From assembly GCF_963966145.1 (NCBI RefSeq), contig NC_091046.1, positions 13,640,001 through 13,704,000 of the forward strand: a stretch of DNA of 64,000 bases, read 5' to 3'. Of this stretch, positions 21,032 through 34,270 are shown one piece after another (within the stretch, counting starts at the first letter, position 1; each line of letters begins with the position of its first letter). This DNA is from Tenebrio molitor (lineage: Eukaryota > Arthropoda > Insecta > Coleoptera > Tenebrionidae). The position numbers were made by a program, and so were the translations under genes. Below the pieces are notes generated by a model. That model was not told where the DNA came from, searched no databases, and worked only from the letters and a program-made list of their open reading frames with translations.

Positions 21032-21387
21032 GTCCAGCACTGAAACTAGCGTATTCTAATGCAAAATTATTGTTAGGCATCGTTAGTTGGAACTTAAATT
21101 ATTAATTTAAAAACTGAACTCCTTATTATTTAGCAAGATTTGATTGCAATATATTGATAACACCAACAATCCATTGTGAATATCAATATTCATAATAAGT
21201 AATAACCAATGCAGCTTCAAAGTAGGTACAGTTAAATTTTTGGAGAAAAAAAGATGAAATGGAAAGTGTTTATTATTTTGATGACGTTTGATACTTTGAT
21301 GCACAAAGCAAATGCTGCCACTCTTAAGAACTAAAATTTTACCAACAATATTTTCACAGTAGAATCTGTTACAATAGTTATTTATAT

Positions 21388-21484
21388 ACATTACATTACA
21401 TGCGGTAGGCTACATTTTACAGCGCAGCGGAAGTGTTTTAACAAAAACCGAGCGATGTAAAATGCCTACCGCATTAGTAATGTA
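21388..21484. repeat. Short palindrome with GC-rich hub (B)
   Basis: The arms TGCGGTAGGC and ACATTTTACA (left) are mirrored by TGTAAAATG and CCTACCGCA (right), with TACATTA at the rims. The asymmetric centre GCGCAGCGGAAGTGTTTT closely resembles the centre at 1.87 kb despite different outer arms. No coding content. Confidence 0.6.
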
Positions 21485-21675
21485 TTAATCTTTTTGGCCG
21501 ACGACCCATTAAGTACTTGTTTTCTCAAAATTTGAAATTTGTTGTAACCAATAATTTTGCAAAACCTGCCAAAGACTGACATTTAATTAATGAAATGGCA
21601 GAAAGTTATCTATTATACCCATAACTGACACGCTTACGATTTACACCACAAGGTAGGGCCATCAGACTTTAGAAG

Positions 21676-22773
21676 CATGGCCTACTAAATCTGAACTGCG
21701 CTGCGCTTATTACGGCCGTAACAAACTAGCTGAATGATTGATTCGGCTAACCTCAAAAAATCTACCCTTAACTAGCGCCATCTCTTTAAAGATATTAAAC
21801 TACAAATCAAGTAAATTGCCACAATAATTTAAATTTCCTTGAATTTCATCAAGGTTGAAGTACTAACATGGGAAAATAGTGCGTTACATGTGGAGAAAAT
21901 TACAACAGTTATTTTCAAATTCCCAGCTACCTCCAAACCAAATCCAAAATTGATAAAATTATAACAAAAACTAAATGAAACATTTCAATACATGTTTCTT
22001 CTTTATTATCTACAGCAACTCCAGAATCCTTGTTACGATTAGTTTGGCTTCAAGACCGTGGGGTCTGTAAATTTGTGGGGCTTTTAAAAAACTTGGCTAA
22101 TATTTCCACACAAATTTTATAATATTTAATTCCAAAAAATCCTTGTCAACCACTGGTTACTACTTTGCATCCAAATTTAATACAAAATTCCATATTTACC
22201 TGTGATAAACACAAAGATAAAATTTGTAAAGTTATTATCCAATTAGTAATGAAACCAAATTTAAACATTTGTTTATAAAAAAAAAAACAGATTACGATAA
22301 AAACGAAATCCATTCAGAATAAACTCACAAGTAGGAAGGTTTTAAAATTATAAACTTACGAGAAAGGTATTGTCTTCCTGCAGACAGATAGTTTTACTTT
22401 TAATTTTTCTACTGTGCTCTATCCATTTTCAGATTTTGCAATTCCATTTTATATTTAAATATTATGTTTCATAATTTGATTATTGTAATTATTAGGTATT
22501 CTTACGTTCATGAAACGTATACTTGAAAATTTATTTTGCGTCAAAATGACAAAATAGAAAGTGTTAACCTAACAAAATAAACACGTTAATACATTATGTG
22601 ATTGTGATTGGATTATTTCAATTCAAATTACATTTTTCTTTTCCATTTCGCTAAAAGATGGAGTTGGTTAAGTGTAAATTTTTTGAGGTAAGCGGAATCA
22701 ATTGCTCCATTGAAAATCCGAGCTTTGTTACGGCCGTAATAAGCGCAGAGCAGTTCAGATTTAGTAGGCCATG
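21676..22773. mobile_element. 1.1-kb TIR element with about 50-bp ends and 7-bp duplication
   Basis: CATGGCCTACTAAATCTG, continuing AACTGCGCTGCGCTTATTACGGCCGTAAC, is mirrored at the right end with one or two changes. TTAGAAG flanks both ends (21669-21675 and 22774-22780). A 7- to 8-bp duplication suggests a hAT-like or related transposase (inference). The interior is AT-rich without a transposase frame. Confidence 0.75.
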
Positions 22774-23028
22774 TTAGAAGAAAACAATTAATTCATTTTT
22801 GAAAACTGACCGGATTAATGTTAGCGGTATCTTGTCTTAGTATACATTTTTTGGAGGTTCTAGAAAGCCTAAAATTTTCTTGTTCTTTTACACACTCCGT
22901 GCGGTAAAATGACAAATAGTTTGATTAGTGTGTAAAAATCAAGATACCCTAGCTGTTCAAAATGTGTAAACATGTCGTTTAGAGTTGAGGAGGCCAAAAA
23001 AGTACAAATAGTAGATTATGCACCGAGG

Positions 23029-23111
23029 GAGTGAATTGTATGATTTTTACCCCAGGTGCAGTTTGTAGCCCGAGGGTTCTACAAAGCACTGAGGGTAAAA
23101 ATCATTCACTC
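23029..23111. repeat. Short palindrome with GC-rich hub (D)
   Basis: GAGTGAATTGTATGATTTTT with ACCC, GGTGC and TGTAG is mirrored by CTACA, GCAC, GGGTAAAAATCATTCACTC. The centre is CCCGAGGGTT. Its structure is nested short stems inside long arms, like the other hub palindromes, but the centre is a different GC-rich word. Confidence 0.55.
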
Positions 23112-23287
23112 ATTGGTTAATAAATTTTCATTATTAACCAGTGGTTAATAAATAATGAACAGCCGTCATCTAGCAACGAAAAATTTTCGTTGATTTCATT
23201 GGTTAACCTTGACAGACGATTTTCAATTTTCATAGCAACCGTTATTATTAGAAAGGGTTTTAACGTATCTAGTAGTGAAAAAAATTG

Positions 23288-23408
23288 TATATAAACCACG
23301 GTGGAGAAGTTCCTTGTAGCCTTCGCGCCTTACATCCCTCGGCACGCCTCGGGATCTAATCTTGGCGCTCTGGCTATAATCATGAACTTCTCCACCTTGG
23401 TGTATAAT
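23288..23408. repeat. Short palindrome with GC-rich hub (E)
   Basis: The arms ACCACGGTGGAGAAGTTC and GAACTTCTCCACCTTGGTG pair, then an inner stem (GTAGCCTTCGCGCC with GGCGCTCTGGCTAT) encloses the centre CCCTCGGCACGCCTCGGGA. The centre resembles CTCGGCTGCGCCTCGG at 54.5 kb. Confidence 0.55.
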
Positions 23409-23706
23409 ATACTATTTTCGGCCTCCGTCTCGAAAAACTGATTTTCCATTCGTCTAAATCGAAAATAGCATTTCCCTGCCTAGGCAAGAAAATCGAAACA
23501 AGAATTTTTAATGAAAGATTTTAGGTTGGCAGTACAAAATGTCAATGCGGAATTTTTATACAATTTTTAAAGCTATCGCCTCGATTAAAAATTCCATGCC
23601 TAATACGTAAAAAAATTACATTTCCTAACTTGCACAAATAGGTACTATTTTACACAATGAAAGAAATGCCCACATCAGAGGCATAATATTGACTTTTTTT
23701 AATATA

Positions 23707-23885
23707 CTGCGCCAAAAAATTGTCGCAACACTAAATGTATTTTTGCATTACTTAAAAATGGCAGAAGTAATTAATTAATTAATTAATATTATGTTAGGAC
23801 GTTTACGTTTGTGTAGGTATCTTTTCTCATCATGAAACAAACAATATTTCCGAAATTCGATGTGTTGCGACATTTTTTGGCGCAG
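23707..23885. mobile_element. 179-bp MITE, CTGCGCCAAAAAATTGTCGC ends
   Basis: CTGCGCCAAAAAATTGTCG with CAACAC is mirrored by GTGTTGCGACATTTTTTGG with CGCAG. TA precedes the left end; the right side reads TG, a likely one-base decay of TA. Mariner-type size and structure; non-coding. Confidence 0.75.
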
Positions 23886-24845
23886 TGTAGTTGTGCAAAA
23901 AATAGATTTCTGTAATGCACAAAACTAATTTAAAATTTTATACACCATGAAATAAATTAGTTATATTAAAAATAAATTTTATACCGACGTTTTTATTTTT
24001 TAGAAATACATTTTTCTAATTTTAAATGCACTAAAAATGGGTTATGAAATTGCAGTTAAAACAATATTACCCATAATAACGTGTAAAGTTTGATGCCTGA
24101 TATAGGTACCTAACGGCCTTATTTTAATTAAATTTTTCTGTTCGTCTTTTATAGATCTATTAATAAAATCTGGATTCAATTTTCATGTTTATGTCGTTAC
24201 GAATAGGGATAAAAATTACATATATTGTAAATGTAAATTAAATATTTTTATCCATAATCGTGTGTAATAACTAAGCGAATTACTGTGGTAATTTGAGGGA
24301 AGGAATGTTAACGATTACCCGCTAGTGAGAGATAAAAACTCACTCACAGAATAATTAGGTCCTTCGTAAGATTTTTGAAATAATTCAAATCAACACTAAA
24401 AACTCAAAACTATTTAATTTTGCAATTTAACACTAATGTTTACAGTAAAAGATAACGTTGAAGAACTAGAAGATGTCGTGATTACGTTAACGCTATTTTT
24501 AACGTTCGGAAGTGCGAAATGATGATTTTGAAGACAGATCTTCATTTACTGCCCCTTCAATCTTTTTGCTATTGCAATTTTCGTACTCACGCCTCTTTTT
24601 TCTCTCCAGTCGTGGAAATGTTTATACTCTTTGTCGTACACCTCCCTCGACGTCGATGGTATTCAATTCAATGAAGCTTCCTCAGCCTTGAGGATAACTT
24701 CAAGCGGTATTTCCTCGTTTTCATTCATTGACACTACGTACGTTTTTTCACAGTTTTATTAATAAACAATGAAACAAAATGTCACTATAACAACCATTCC
24801 ACAGCTCCCTTGGAATATATTGTTGTCAAAATTTTATAAATATTA

Positions 24846-25011
24846 GGGGCCAGTTTATAGAAAGACAATTAAATATTTAATTCGAATTAAATTTTAATGC
24901 GCGATTAAGCCATGAATCCGAAACTTCGATTGGTTGAATCTGATCACGTGTTTAGTTATTAATCTCGTATTTGATTAGGATTAACTTAATCTCGTTTCTG
25001 TAAACTGGCCC
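24846..25011. mobile_element. 166-bp MITE with TTA duplication (PIF/Harbinger-like)
   Basis: The ends GGGGCCAGTTTATAGAAA and its inverse TTTCTGTAAACTGGCCC carry TTA on both outer sides (24843-24845 and 25012-25014). Internal AATTTAATTCGAATTAAATT-type symmetry adds to the fold-back. TTA duplication and G-rich ends are PIF/Harbinger features. Confidence 0.75.
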
Positions 25012-25014
25012 TTA

Positions 25015-26984
25015 GTATTTCAATATTTAATTCAATTAGGTACACACGATTTTCAATAATAATAATACTCATGTGGAATTACTCATTCATTGGTCACTTA
25101 AGAAAAATAGTAAACTTTTTCTTGCGTGATTAATATCATACATGCCACACTTGTATAATAAATAACTATTATGAGAGACATTTTCTTTAATATTTAAATA
25201 CTGTTTTAAGATGACAGAAACAGTAAAATAAGTCGTACGCTTTTGAAAAAAATTGTCGAATACAAATTTTTAGCAACGTTTTCATTTCGTAATACTCTTT
25301 AAACATTGCGATCTATTGCTTATTATTATTATTATCTATTACTTACGTACAAATCATTTGTGTCATAAGCAGGGAAAATATTTTTTTAAATTCTTTCATG
25401 GCTAAAATTATTTTTACTTCATTGGAAGAAGTTTCGGAATGCGCGGTCCACTAATGCAAAAACTGATTTCAAAGTTTACGCCTTACGAAATTCCTCAGTG
25501 AAACATGTATTTAAAAACCGCAGCTTGTTCGAAATACCTGGAAGCAGCAGGCAGCAATAAAGTGCGTCTTTACTGGCAAACCTAACATAGTGTTATGTCT
25601 CAGTTTGCTTGTTTGTGCCTTCGCAGCACACTACCCCCTACTACTTACCCCCATACGTAACGTAACCACTATTTGTCTTCACATTACCTGCCTCACTTTG
25701 CCGTTGCCCAGCAAAACTTCCAAGGCTTTAAAATTATCGAAAATTCCTCAAGAGTGCTATCCAGGAGCAAAATAATACAGTAACGATCCAGTCGTCCCAA
25801 CGTCTGAGCTTGTGTATTGTTATTGTAGACCCGATAATGGCACAATGTGGCGAGCCTCCTTTATACCTCAGTGAGTGGCTGTCTGCCCGCCTTGGCAGTG
25901 CCGGGGGCCCGCTTGCAAATGGAATTGTAATGTGATTGCACTCCATTTTATCGATACACAACGCCTTATTGCCCCCTTTTGCGCATTGCTGCCTCCACTG
26001 ATGCCCATTCCTGCACCATTAATTGATTCTTATGCAGTCCATGCACGAAACATTTGTTTCCGTTATTGACTATTGACTGTTTCCGAGGAAACATAAGTTA
26101 GTACTTTTTGGCCTGTAATAATGAGATATGAGTCAATAAATAAATCAATTGCTATAAAGTGAAACTGCTTTACTGCATTTGAATACCGCAATAGGAATTT
26201 CATCAAACTCTTCTAATGTCGTAAAATTCCACGATATAATTTTGAGATAGGTTTCATGAAGGATAATTTCAATAAAAATGGGTAATTTCTCAAATTGTCG
26301 AAATATTTTATTGGTTCTCCCATCTTGAATAGGCTATAAAAATAAATATTTCCCTGCGTTAGAGATGGGTATTCTAAATATAAAACTCGACTGACCTACC
26401 AAGTTTTAACGCGACACAATTTATTATGGACGAAATTTGCTGAAAGAAATGCCTGAAGGTGTCAAAGTTAGTTTTTGTTGAACTAACGGAAGTGTCTCTT
26501 GCGTGCCTATAAATAAACGAGTACGCAAAAGACATTGAAACTGAAATGATTTTACTGGCTTAGATCACGAAACTGAAAGTTTCCATGCAATTTTCCTCAA
26601 ACCGTAAAAATAAGCAAATTTCTAAAATAAGGACCCTCTTGAAATACGAGTACAATATAAGTTGCTAAAAATAACTGGCTAAAACTGTAATTAAATCATT
26701 TTTATGCTTGATGTTTCATTGAAGTCTTCGCATATTTGGTATGTAATCATGATAAGCGATCTTAATAATTTGTCGTTAAAATAGTTATTTATGCAAAAAG
26801 AAACTTAAGTGTAATTTTTTGCCGACAATGGTACAAGAACCATTCTAGGTAAAAGCACACTACATACTTCCCACAGTTTTTTCCACAACGTGTTCTCAAA
26901 ATAGAAAGTCTAATTGACCTGTCAACAAATTTGGAATTTGTTCCTTTCATAAAAGTATTTTTTTCTGAATGTTTTAAAAGTTTA
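25015..26984. other. Non-coding stretch with a less AT-rich island
   Basis: The interval about 25.56-26.08 kb is visibly less AT-rich, with runs such as TGCCGGGGGCCCGC. Frames there (25590-25775 starting at GTG; 25875-26069) have no supporting splice signals or family motif. It might be an untranslated exon or regulatory DNA; nothing in the sequence decides. Confidence 0.3.
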
Positions 26985-27100
26985 GTTTAGAATGTAACGT
27001 TAGTATTAGCTCTAGTTTATCATATTGTCTTATCTATATGTATATGTATTAAGAATCCTAAACTAGAGCTTATTACTAACCTTACATTCTAAACTTTACC
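26985..27100. repeat. Fold-back repeat, about 40-bp arms
   Basis: TTTAGAATGTAACGTTAGTA with TTAGCTCTAGTTTA is mirrored as TAAACTAGAGCTTATTACTA with ACCTTACATTCTAAA. The loop is an AT-rich stretch around 27025-27055. A small palindromic element without obvious duplication. Confidence 0.65.
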
Positions 27101-27299
27101 TTTATTATGGCATCCAGTAACAAGTGGGAATTTAATCTTGAGATAGTTGAAAGCTGGACTTCTTAAATTATGACCCAGCCACAGTTTTTAATAAGTTCCA
27201 AATTTGTATTATATGCAGAATGAGGTACATACCAGAATGTTTGTAGATTCAACTAAAAGATTTTTTTTTTCTGGAGGGAATGATTACCTTTTCAAATTT

Positions 27300-27372
27300 A
27301 ATAAATCTGGTGCGTTCACAGTCGACTTTTCAACGCCTACTTTGAGGTGAAATTTAAAAACCACCCGATACA
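27300..27372. mobile_element. Terminal fragment of the CGGGTGTT-ended family
   Basis: GGTGCGTTCACAGTCGACTT, TTCAACGCCTACTTTGAGG, AAATTTAAA and ACCACCCGATA match the right end of the element at 46.07-46.28 kb. The left part is absent here, so this is a truncated copy. Confidence 0.5.
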
Positions 27373-27861
27373 ATATTTAATGAATTATGATTTCTCCTTT
27401 GTTTTCCTGACGTCTCGAGACCTTTTGGAACTTTTTTACTCGTAGTCCATGACATCAAGGTGCATGCACCGGAAGTGGTTGTTACGGATCTAAAATCAGG
27501 TAAAATTGCCCTACTTTCGAAGCTGGTAGTAGACTCTTTTTTTAGTTTAGCCTAAATATACAAAAGATCTTGCCCAGAAAAACAATAATGATAATAATAA
27601 CAAAGCAAAATTTGAACGTGCTCCACTTTTCCATCACGTCTTCAAGATGTTTCCCAGTGTCTGTTTATTCTTTAAATTAGTGATTCTTTTTTAAATCTTT
27701 TGTAGCCTCTCTTTAAATCTTCTGCTTTCGTTTATTACAATGGATAAAGATATTATTAGTTTAGATACTAACTAGTTAAATTAGTTACAATTTTTAGCCC
27801 AAGGGGTTTAAAGTTAACTGTTGATCTCAAACTATATCTCTGCTTCCCCTTTAACACAATA

Positions 27862-28080
27862 CAGGGTCATTATAAATTATTGTTCCATCGCAGTTGGCGT
27901 TGAAAACCTACACAAATTTGGGATGTGCCGCTAGCTTCGCAACGTTAGACAAACTAGTAGACAAATTTACACTACCACCAGCAGCGCTACCTATCGGCGA
28001 TGCTAGTCTCACTCATGTTATAAAGCTTGCGGCACATTCACGTACGTCATCAACGCCTACTGAGATTTATAATGACCCCG
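27862..28080. mobile_element. 219-bp MITE, CAGGGTCATTATAAA ends (intact copy)
   Basis: TA-flanked (27860-27861 and 28081-28082) with ends CAGGGTCATTATAAA and TTTATAATGACCCCG. A second copy with an insertion lies at 56677-57234 and shares GTTGGCGTTGAAAAC, GATGTGCCGCTAGCTTCGC and CTCATGTTATAAAGCTTG. The 80-codon frame across it is incidental. Confidence 0.8.
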
Positions 28081-28082
28081 TA

Positions 28083-31000
28083 CCATTTCTTTCAAGCGAA
28101 TTGTGGAGTCAACAGATTTTGCTATATTATGAATAAATAAATTGATGTAGGTTTGTTTGTTATATTTCGATTCGTCTTTGTCCAATTCTTCTTATTAGTG
28201 TACCATTCTTTATCAGGAAATTGTGGGTCTTTACTTATTTCTATAATCGGGAATAGTGTACATTATTAGCTAAATTATTCTAGCATCATCAAAATATTAA
28301 AGAAATTGAGTAACTGAAATGACATATTTGTCTATCCAATATCTAAACAGAAATTTACAGCAGAGTAACATGCTTTGAATTTGAAGTTGGCTCGACTGAT
28401 GAACTTCGATGTGGTAATTTACTCGCATAGATATCAGAAATAGATATTATGTACATACATAACGCGTGAATATTTAAACCACCAAGCACAGGAATTAACA
28501 TAACTTTTGTGTTACAAATTGTAGGTATGTAAAAAAAAAATAAACCCCAATAATAGTAGATACTCACTTGAAATAATTTTACATAAATATTATCACAATT
28601 TTTGAGGACATTTACACTTTCCATGAGAATATTTTAATAATAAAAAATGCAGGCAAACCCCGAAAATAAATAGGAGTATATTTTAAATAAAATTAACTAG
28701 TTATTGATGATTAATTTTTTAAATTAATTTTATAATGATCCATGACAAAATTTTAAGAAGGGAGGGCAAATTTATCATGAACTTGAACACGTAATTTTCA
28801 AATTACGATGTTAATTAGTGTCAAAAATTAAAAAAAATCATAATACAATTATAATCCTTCTTTAAAGCACTTGCCCAAGTTCAGACTTATACATAAATTT
28901 CAATTTGATTTTGTAAATAACTAATAGTGAACAGTTTTCCTTTCCTTCATTAGCAGATATCACACTGACAGGAACATTACGTAAGATCTTCACATAACTT
29001 GTGCTCTTCTGATGAGGTGATACAGAACGATATGTCTCGGGTTACAATAAATATCACATATCTGCTCTAATGGCGCAACAATTACATCCTTGTCGATGAA
29101 AAGGTCTCAACATACGAGTCAATTTGTAATGATAATGATTTAAGTGTCAGAATTGACGAAAATACAGAGTTTATTATTTTAATATTTACGAAGCTTTTAA
29201 ACACTAAAACGTTCTGGCACGGTAGAAAGTTTCGATGATTAATGAATTTTTTGTTTTCATCTACACTGCCATTATAGCACAGAGTTTTTCGGAAGTGTGG
29301 TAAAATTTCCCACATTTTATTACCTAATTGTATTTTAATGGCATATTAAGAGTATTTAGATAATTTATAACCAAATCTAATCTTCATATAATTTAATGTA
29401 AATATTTTAATTCAAACTTACTTTTAATGATCATCGTTAAGTCGTAATCTGTAAATTATTAATTTCTGTAGATACATTTAGAAAGTCAAACCCGTGTTTT
29501 ATTTATAAAGCTTGACAGAATTATATTAAATATCTGAAACAGCGCGAATGCCTTTATTGAAATATGTATAATTTAAAAAATCGCACCAACTCAATTTCAT
29601 TTCAGATTTACAAAATATGTTTTAGCAATTCGTTTAATCTGCAAATCGAGGTGTTTAATTTAAATTTAATTTTGAGAATCGGAATTTGATTCATTTTAAA
29701 CAACAATCCGAAGACCATGGCAATTAAGATAATGTGAAAAAAGCATTTTCCCCTTCGTTATTTTTTAAATTTCGCAATACTTGACAAAACCAGATTTTAA
29801 TAATTTGAATGAATACCTAAATGGGAGGAGCGAATTTCGTTCGTTTTTTACCCAAAAGCACATTTCTTAAAAAGGTCAGGGTATAATCAGTATATTCGTG
29901 AGGAGGTATATCATCAGCGCGTGCTAAATGAAATTTGCCTTAATTTATGAAATATTAACATATAAATGTCTCTTGAGTATAGTAGCCGCCGAATGAATTT
30001 GTACGACGAAAGTAATTTTCCTTCATTATTATATGGCCCTCATTCAATTTCTGAATTTCCATAAGTAATATGTCGGCATAATTTTTCCAATTTGCGCCGA
30101 CACTCAGGAATGTGCGAAAATGTATTAAAATTGATATAAACAAAGCACACATTATTTCCTTCAATTTCCCGACGGTGGCAACACCGCCTATCAGCTTCAG
30201 GAAGCGACTGTATTAAATCCACCAGGACAGGATTGACGCTAAATTTTCACACCTTTCGCTTTTATACTTTTATGATTAGTCCATCCATAAATTCTTTGTC
30301 TCTCGTGCGCCCTGTTCGTATTTTTTCCGTTTATTCTAACTTATAGATTTATTAGGCATCAACAGGGAACCCTTGTCTCTGTTGACATCCGCGACGCAGA
30401 TTTGTATTTATTTTGATAATGGAAGTTCGAGCGTGAAAGTGATGTAAATTTCAGTAATAAACATTTATTTGCGTTGAACCCTGGAAGTTGCGAAGTGAGA
30501 AACGAGCTACTGATTCCTGGGTTGAAATGCCGACGTAAACCATCCTGCCGTGTACTGTATAATGGTCTGAATTCAATTGCATTTTCCACGTTGTATATTT
30601 TATTTTTAAAAGCATTCTCGTTGCCACTATATCATTGCTGTTCACATTATTGTATTCAAAAATGATATATTGCAGGCACTCTGTCGGTTACCGGATCAAA
30701 CGACCCAGCATCGTCCTGTATTGAGGGCTCGAGCTTGTCCTTCCTACTGCCTCAGCGAGCTTGACAGGGGTCACAACCTCAAACACTTTCAAAAAATGTT
30801 TCGTTGAAAGCTCCTGAAATTTTCGAATTATATCGTCGTTAATATTATTTTAAACATACACGAAATGGCAAACACCACGTCATTGAATAACCATCGCTTA
30901 TTAGAACATAATGAAAAGGAAACTGTGTATTAACTTGAAAATTTTCCTCTTTCTCTGCATAATTTGTCTCCAAGCACGCACGTTTTTATCACGGTAATAA

Positions 31001-31349
31001 GCGTCGTTATTTTACCGCCTGGATAAAATATTGCCCGGTAATTTTACCTGTCTAGAACATTCAACAGAGATCAATTATTATGTTATTAGTGATAAAACAT
31101 TATTTATTTATGTGATTAATTTCATTTGTTTGTGTTGTTTGTGTAATTAGACCCGGCGCATCCACCATAATTACTTATCTGCTCAGAAAACAAGTTGTCT
31201 GTCGTAAAAACTGTAATTGAATAGAATATTCACCGACAAAATTGTGTGCTGTTGATTGTATTTTACAAATGGTATATTCGACGTACTTACTTAAAAAAAA
31301 ACAATAATCAATATTATACGGCATACCAGATTTCCTTTAAGAACATTAT
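28083..31349. other. Long AT-rich stretch, nothing recognised
   Basis: No TIR pair, exon pair or RNA gene was detected. A slightly less AT-rich patch at about 30.16-30.80 kb carries overlapping frames on both strands without family motifs. Confidence 0.4.
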
Positions 31350-31480
31350 GCCGGGTGTTTATTTAAATGTATCTTCAAATTTGGCTTAAAGAGTCGATTG
31401 TGATCGCACCACTCGTCAGTCTGTCTGCAGAGTAAAAGCATACAACGTAAAAAGTGAGGTTAGAGTTAAACAGCTGATCC
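31350..31480. mobile_element. Terminal fragment of the CGGGTGTT-ended family
   Basis: CCGGGTGTTTATTTAAA, then GAGTCGATTGTGATCGCACC, ACTCGTC and AAACAGCTGATCCGTG match the left ends of the copies at 46.07 and 56.28 kb. No matching right end follows, so it is a partial copy. Confidence 0.5.
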
Positions 31481-33394
31481 GTGCTCTGTAATCCGTAATG
31501 CACATAATTTTGAAATTTTAAAAATTGGAACTTTTTGCTTCAGTAAACACCACCAAAAATAAGCAGTTAATAGATTTGTTCGAAACTTTCTGATTGAGAG
31601 AAATTCTTAACACGCTATTTATTTTTGTCAACTAACAATAACTAATCACAACTTGCACGAAACATATAAGTTAAATCGTCTGTGTTCTTCTAACTTTCAT
31701 CATTTAACTCTAAGATACTTGTAAACTTTTTAACAAAGTGCATCTTTTTAAAAAAATTAATTAGTAAGCTTGCAGTTTGTATAGGAAGTCTTGTTATCAA
31801 CAATGCTTAACATAGTGGCGTTAATCGAATAAAAAATTAAGTTAATTAAAGTAATTACATATACCGTTTGAAATGTTTAGTGAGGGGTGGCGTTAAGTAA
31901 TTTTCATTGAGATTGTGTTCAAAAATTTAATTAAGTAAAGTTGAGAAGACGTCTGAAAGCGATCCAAGAGGCGTTCAGAAGTATAAGTCGTGCAAAATAA
32001 TCAGCATAAATTTATTAAACTACTTAAAAGTTTGGAACAAAACGGCTTTTAAAGAACTTTGTGAAAATAGACATTGAATTGTTTACTTAGAGGACCGTCA
32101 TTGTCCACTAGAAACTTGTCGAAACTAATACAAAAGATACTAAATATAAATCACATGTGTATAAACAACAAAGCGCATCAGCAACATTGCTGGAGGCCCT
32201 CAAGCCTTTAGAAACTTTATAACAATGTTGACTTACGAACTTCTCAGCTTCATTCAAAAAATAACTTCGAAGACGGGGAAATTTATTCCCTCGTGTATAT
32301 GCAGGGGTGACATCTTTTTAATGTGCTCAAATATATTCATGAAATATGCTGAATTTAGAAACTCTAAGGTATCACAGGTGTGACTAGCAGGAAATGCAAG
32401 CATTCAAGACCTACACTACATTAATATTCATGTCAGAGGATTTTTAAACCTTTCAGATATCTCAGTTTTTGCTATTTGAACCCGTGTGTGGGTATTTTCT
32501 AAATTCAACAATAAATTTCTGTCACATCGCAGACTATTAACGCTTCTGCACTTTATAAAAATCTCATTTCGCTTCTTTTAACCTGTTTCATGAAAAATTC
32601 CCACACAACTTCAACAACAAATACAATGAAATTTCTCTTGAGTTTTATCGTGAAATAATATGTTCCTGAAAGCTTTTACGAAGCGTTATTTTTACGGTAA
32701 AGCATGTCGAATCTTATACACTTTACGCTTATTTATCCAATGCTTTCACATGATTGGAAATTGTGCCACCGATGCTTGTCACAGGTTATCATACATCACG
32801 AGTTATTGAGAATCTCTGTCTTTTCACTTAATGATTTTATTTCAACATCATTTCATTATTTTTCTTGTTTGTAGTAAAAACGGGCTCTTCAATTCAAGTT
32901 GGAAAGTTACTCTCAATTACATCATATTTAATCACATTTTTATGAACAACGGTACTTTCTATTGTCCACTGTTTGACTACTGAAATACATTTAAATGAAA
33001 TTGATTTGCAGAAAATTTCAGTTTGAAATCTATACTTTTTACTTCACCAAGTGTGAGTTTCTTCCACAAGACAGGATAAACTATGACAATAAAAAATAAA
33101 CATGACAATAAATTTTACTAACAGTATAGTTACTGACACGCAGATACCAACACCAAGCTACAGTTATTCGTGCATTGCATCGGAACTTAACTTTCTCAAT
33201 TTCCGCATTTCAAGTCAAGTGCATATTTGATATAACTATTAGCAAGTGTAGCAGCTTGCCATGATATGAAGTTACTTGAAGTGAGAAAATTACTTTGAAC
33301 TTTTAAAGCGACAGGTACTCGTATACTATTTAATTTAAAAAAATGTATACAGAAATTAGAATCCATAAATATTATTGTAATTTAATTACAAATA
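31481..33394. other. AT-rich stretch, nothing recognised
   Basis: No gene, TIR pair or notable repeat seen between the partial element at 31.35 kb and the MITE at 33.4 kb. Confidence 0.45.
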
Positions 33395-33764
33395 TATCGG
33401 GCGTTCAAATGAAATCCTGGGTTGAGTAGGCGTTGGAAAAATTAAACCGTTTAGAACAATGTAAAGTTTGAATTTCCCGCCATTTGACACGAATGACATT
33501 TGTTTATGTTTAATCCGGACATAATTGAACATGTATGTTTTCAGCAAAGGGTGCCCTTAGATATTTGCTTCGACAATAGGAATCGTTACGTTATTCTATT
33601 TTTGATGTAAAACATTGCAAAGAAAGAAAAAAAAGAAAAAAATGTTGGCTCTAAATTTTAGGTTAGCTGTCAACATGCTCCAATTAATCTACGCTTTAAA
33701 AAAGCACAACAATTGACGGTTTCCAACGTCTTCCCAGCCCAGGATTTCATTTGAACGCGCGATA
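33395..33764. mobile_element. 370-bp MITE, TATCGGGCGTTCAAATG ends
   Basis: TATCGGGCGTTCAAATGAAA with TCCTGGG is mirrored by CCCAGGATTTCATTTGAACG with CGCGATA. Both ends abut TA-rich DNA. The ends resemble but are distinct from the CGGGTGTTYATTTAAA family. Non-coding. Confidence 0.75.
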
Positions 33765-34270
33765 CAACATATAATTTGCAATGGTCTTTATGCTACTACA
33801 TTTCGGCGATACCTATCTTGTCGCCAGGTCATTCGGCATTTGGTAAAATACACATTTCGAGTTTATTTGTAGTCCTTTAGAATCGTTTAGTGCAACGATT
33901 TTTAACATGATCACATTGCAGGCCATTTAATGATTTCCAAAAAAAAAAATGGTCTTCTTTCTTTCTAAATTTTTATTTAATTTTTTTGCACTTATATCGT
34001 TTTATTTAGGATGATTACTGCTCCATCAAACATGAAAAAACCTTGTATTAATGTCTAAATTTTTATCATTTAAGAAGTAGGTACTATACAGTGTGAACAT
34101 AAAGTTTGGAACAAAATTCATAATAGTATTATGTGATGTTTTAGGGAAATCACTCATATAAAAATTCTGCTACTGTCTGTTACTACAAATTTTAGCTGTA
34201 AAACGTAGATTTAATTTTTTTAGAATTATTTTTTTTTACTGATTTGTTCCTTAAGAAAATGGAAATATAA

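Noticed and set aside
25590..25775. Signal-peptide-like start (LCLSLLVCAFAAHYP) as a secreted protein
   Set aside because: It begins at GTG, has no splice support, and hydrophobic runs of this length are common in random frames; left as unexplained island.
27894..28136. 80-codon frame as a gene
   Set aside because: It lies almost wholly inside a TA-flanked MITE whose second copy at 56.7 kb does not keep the frame.
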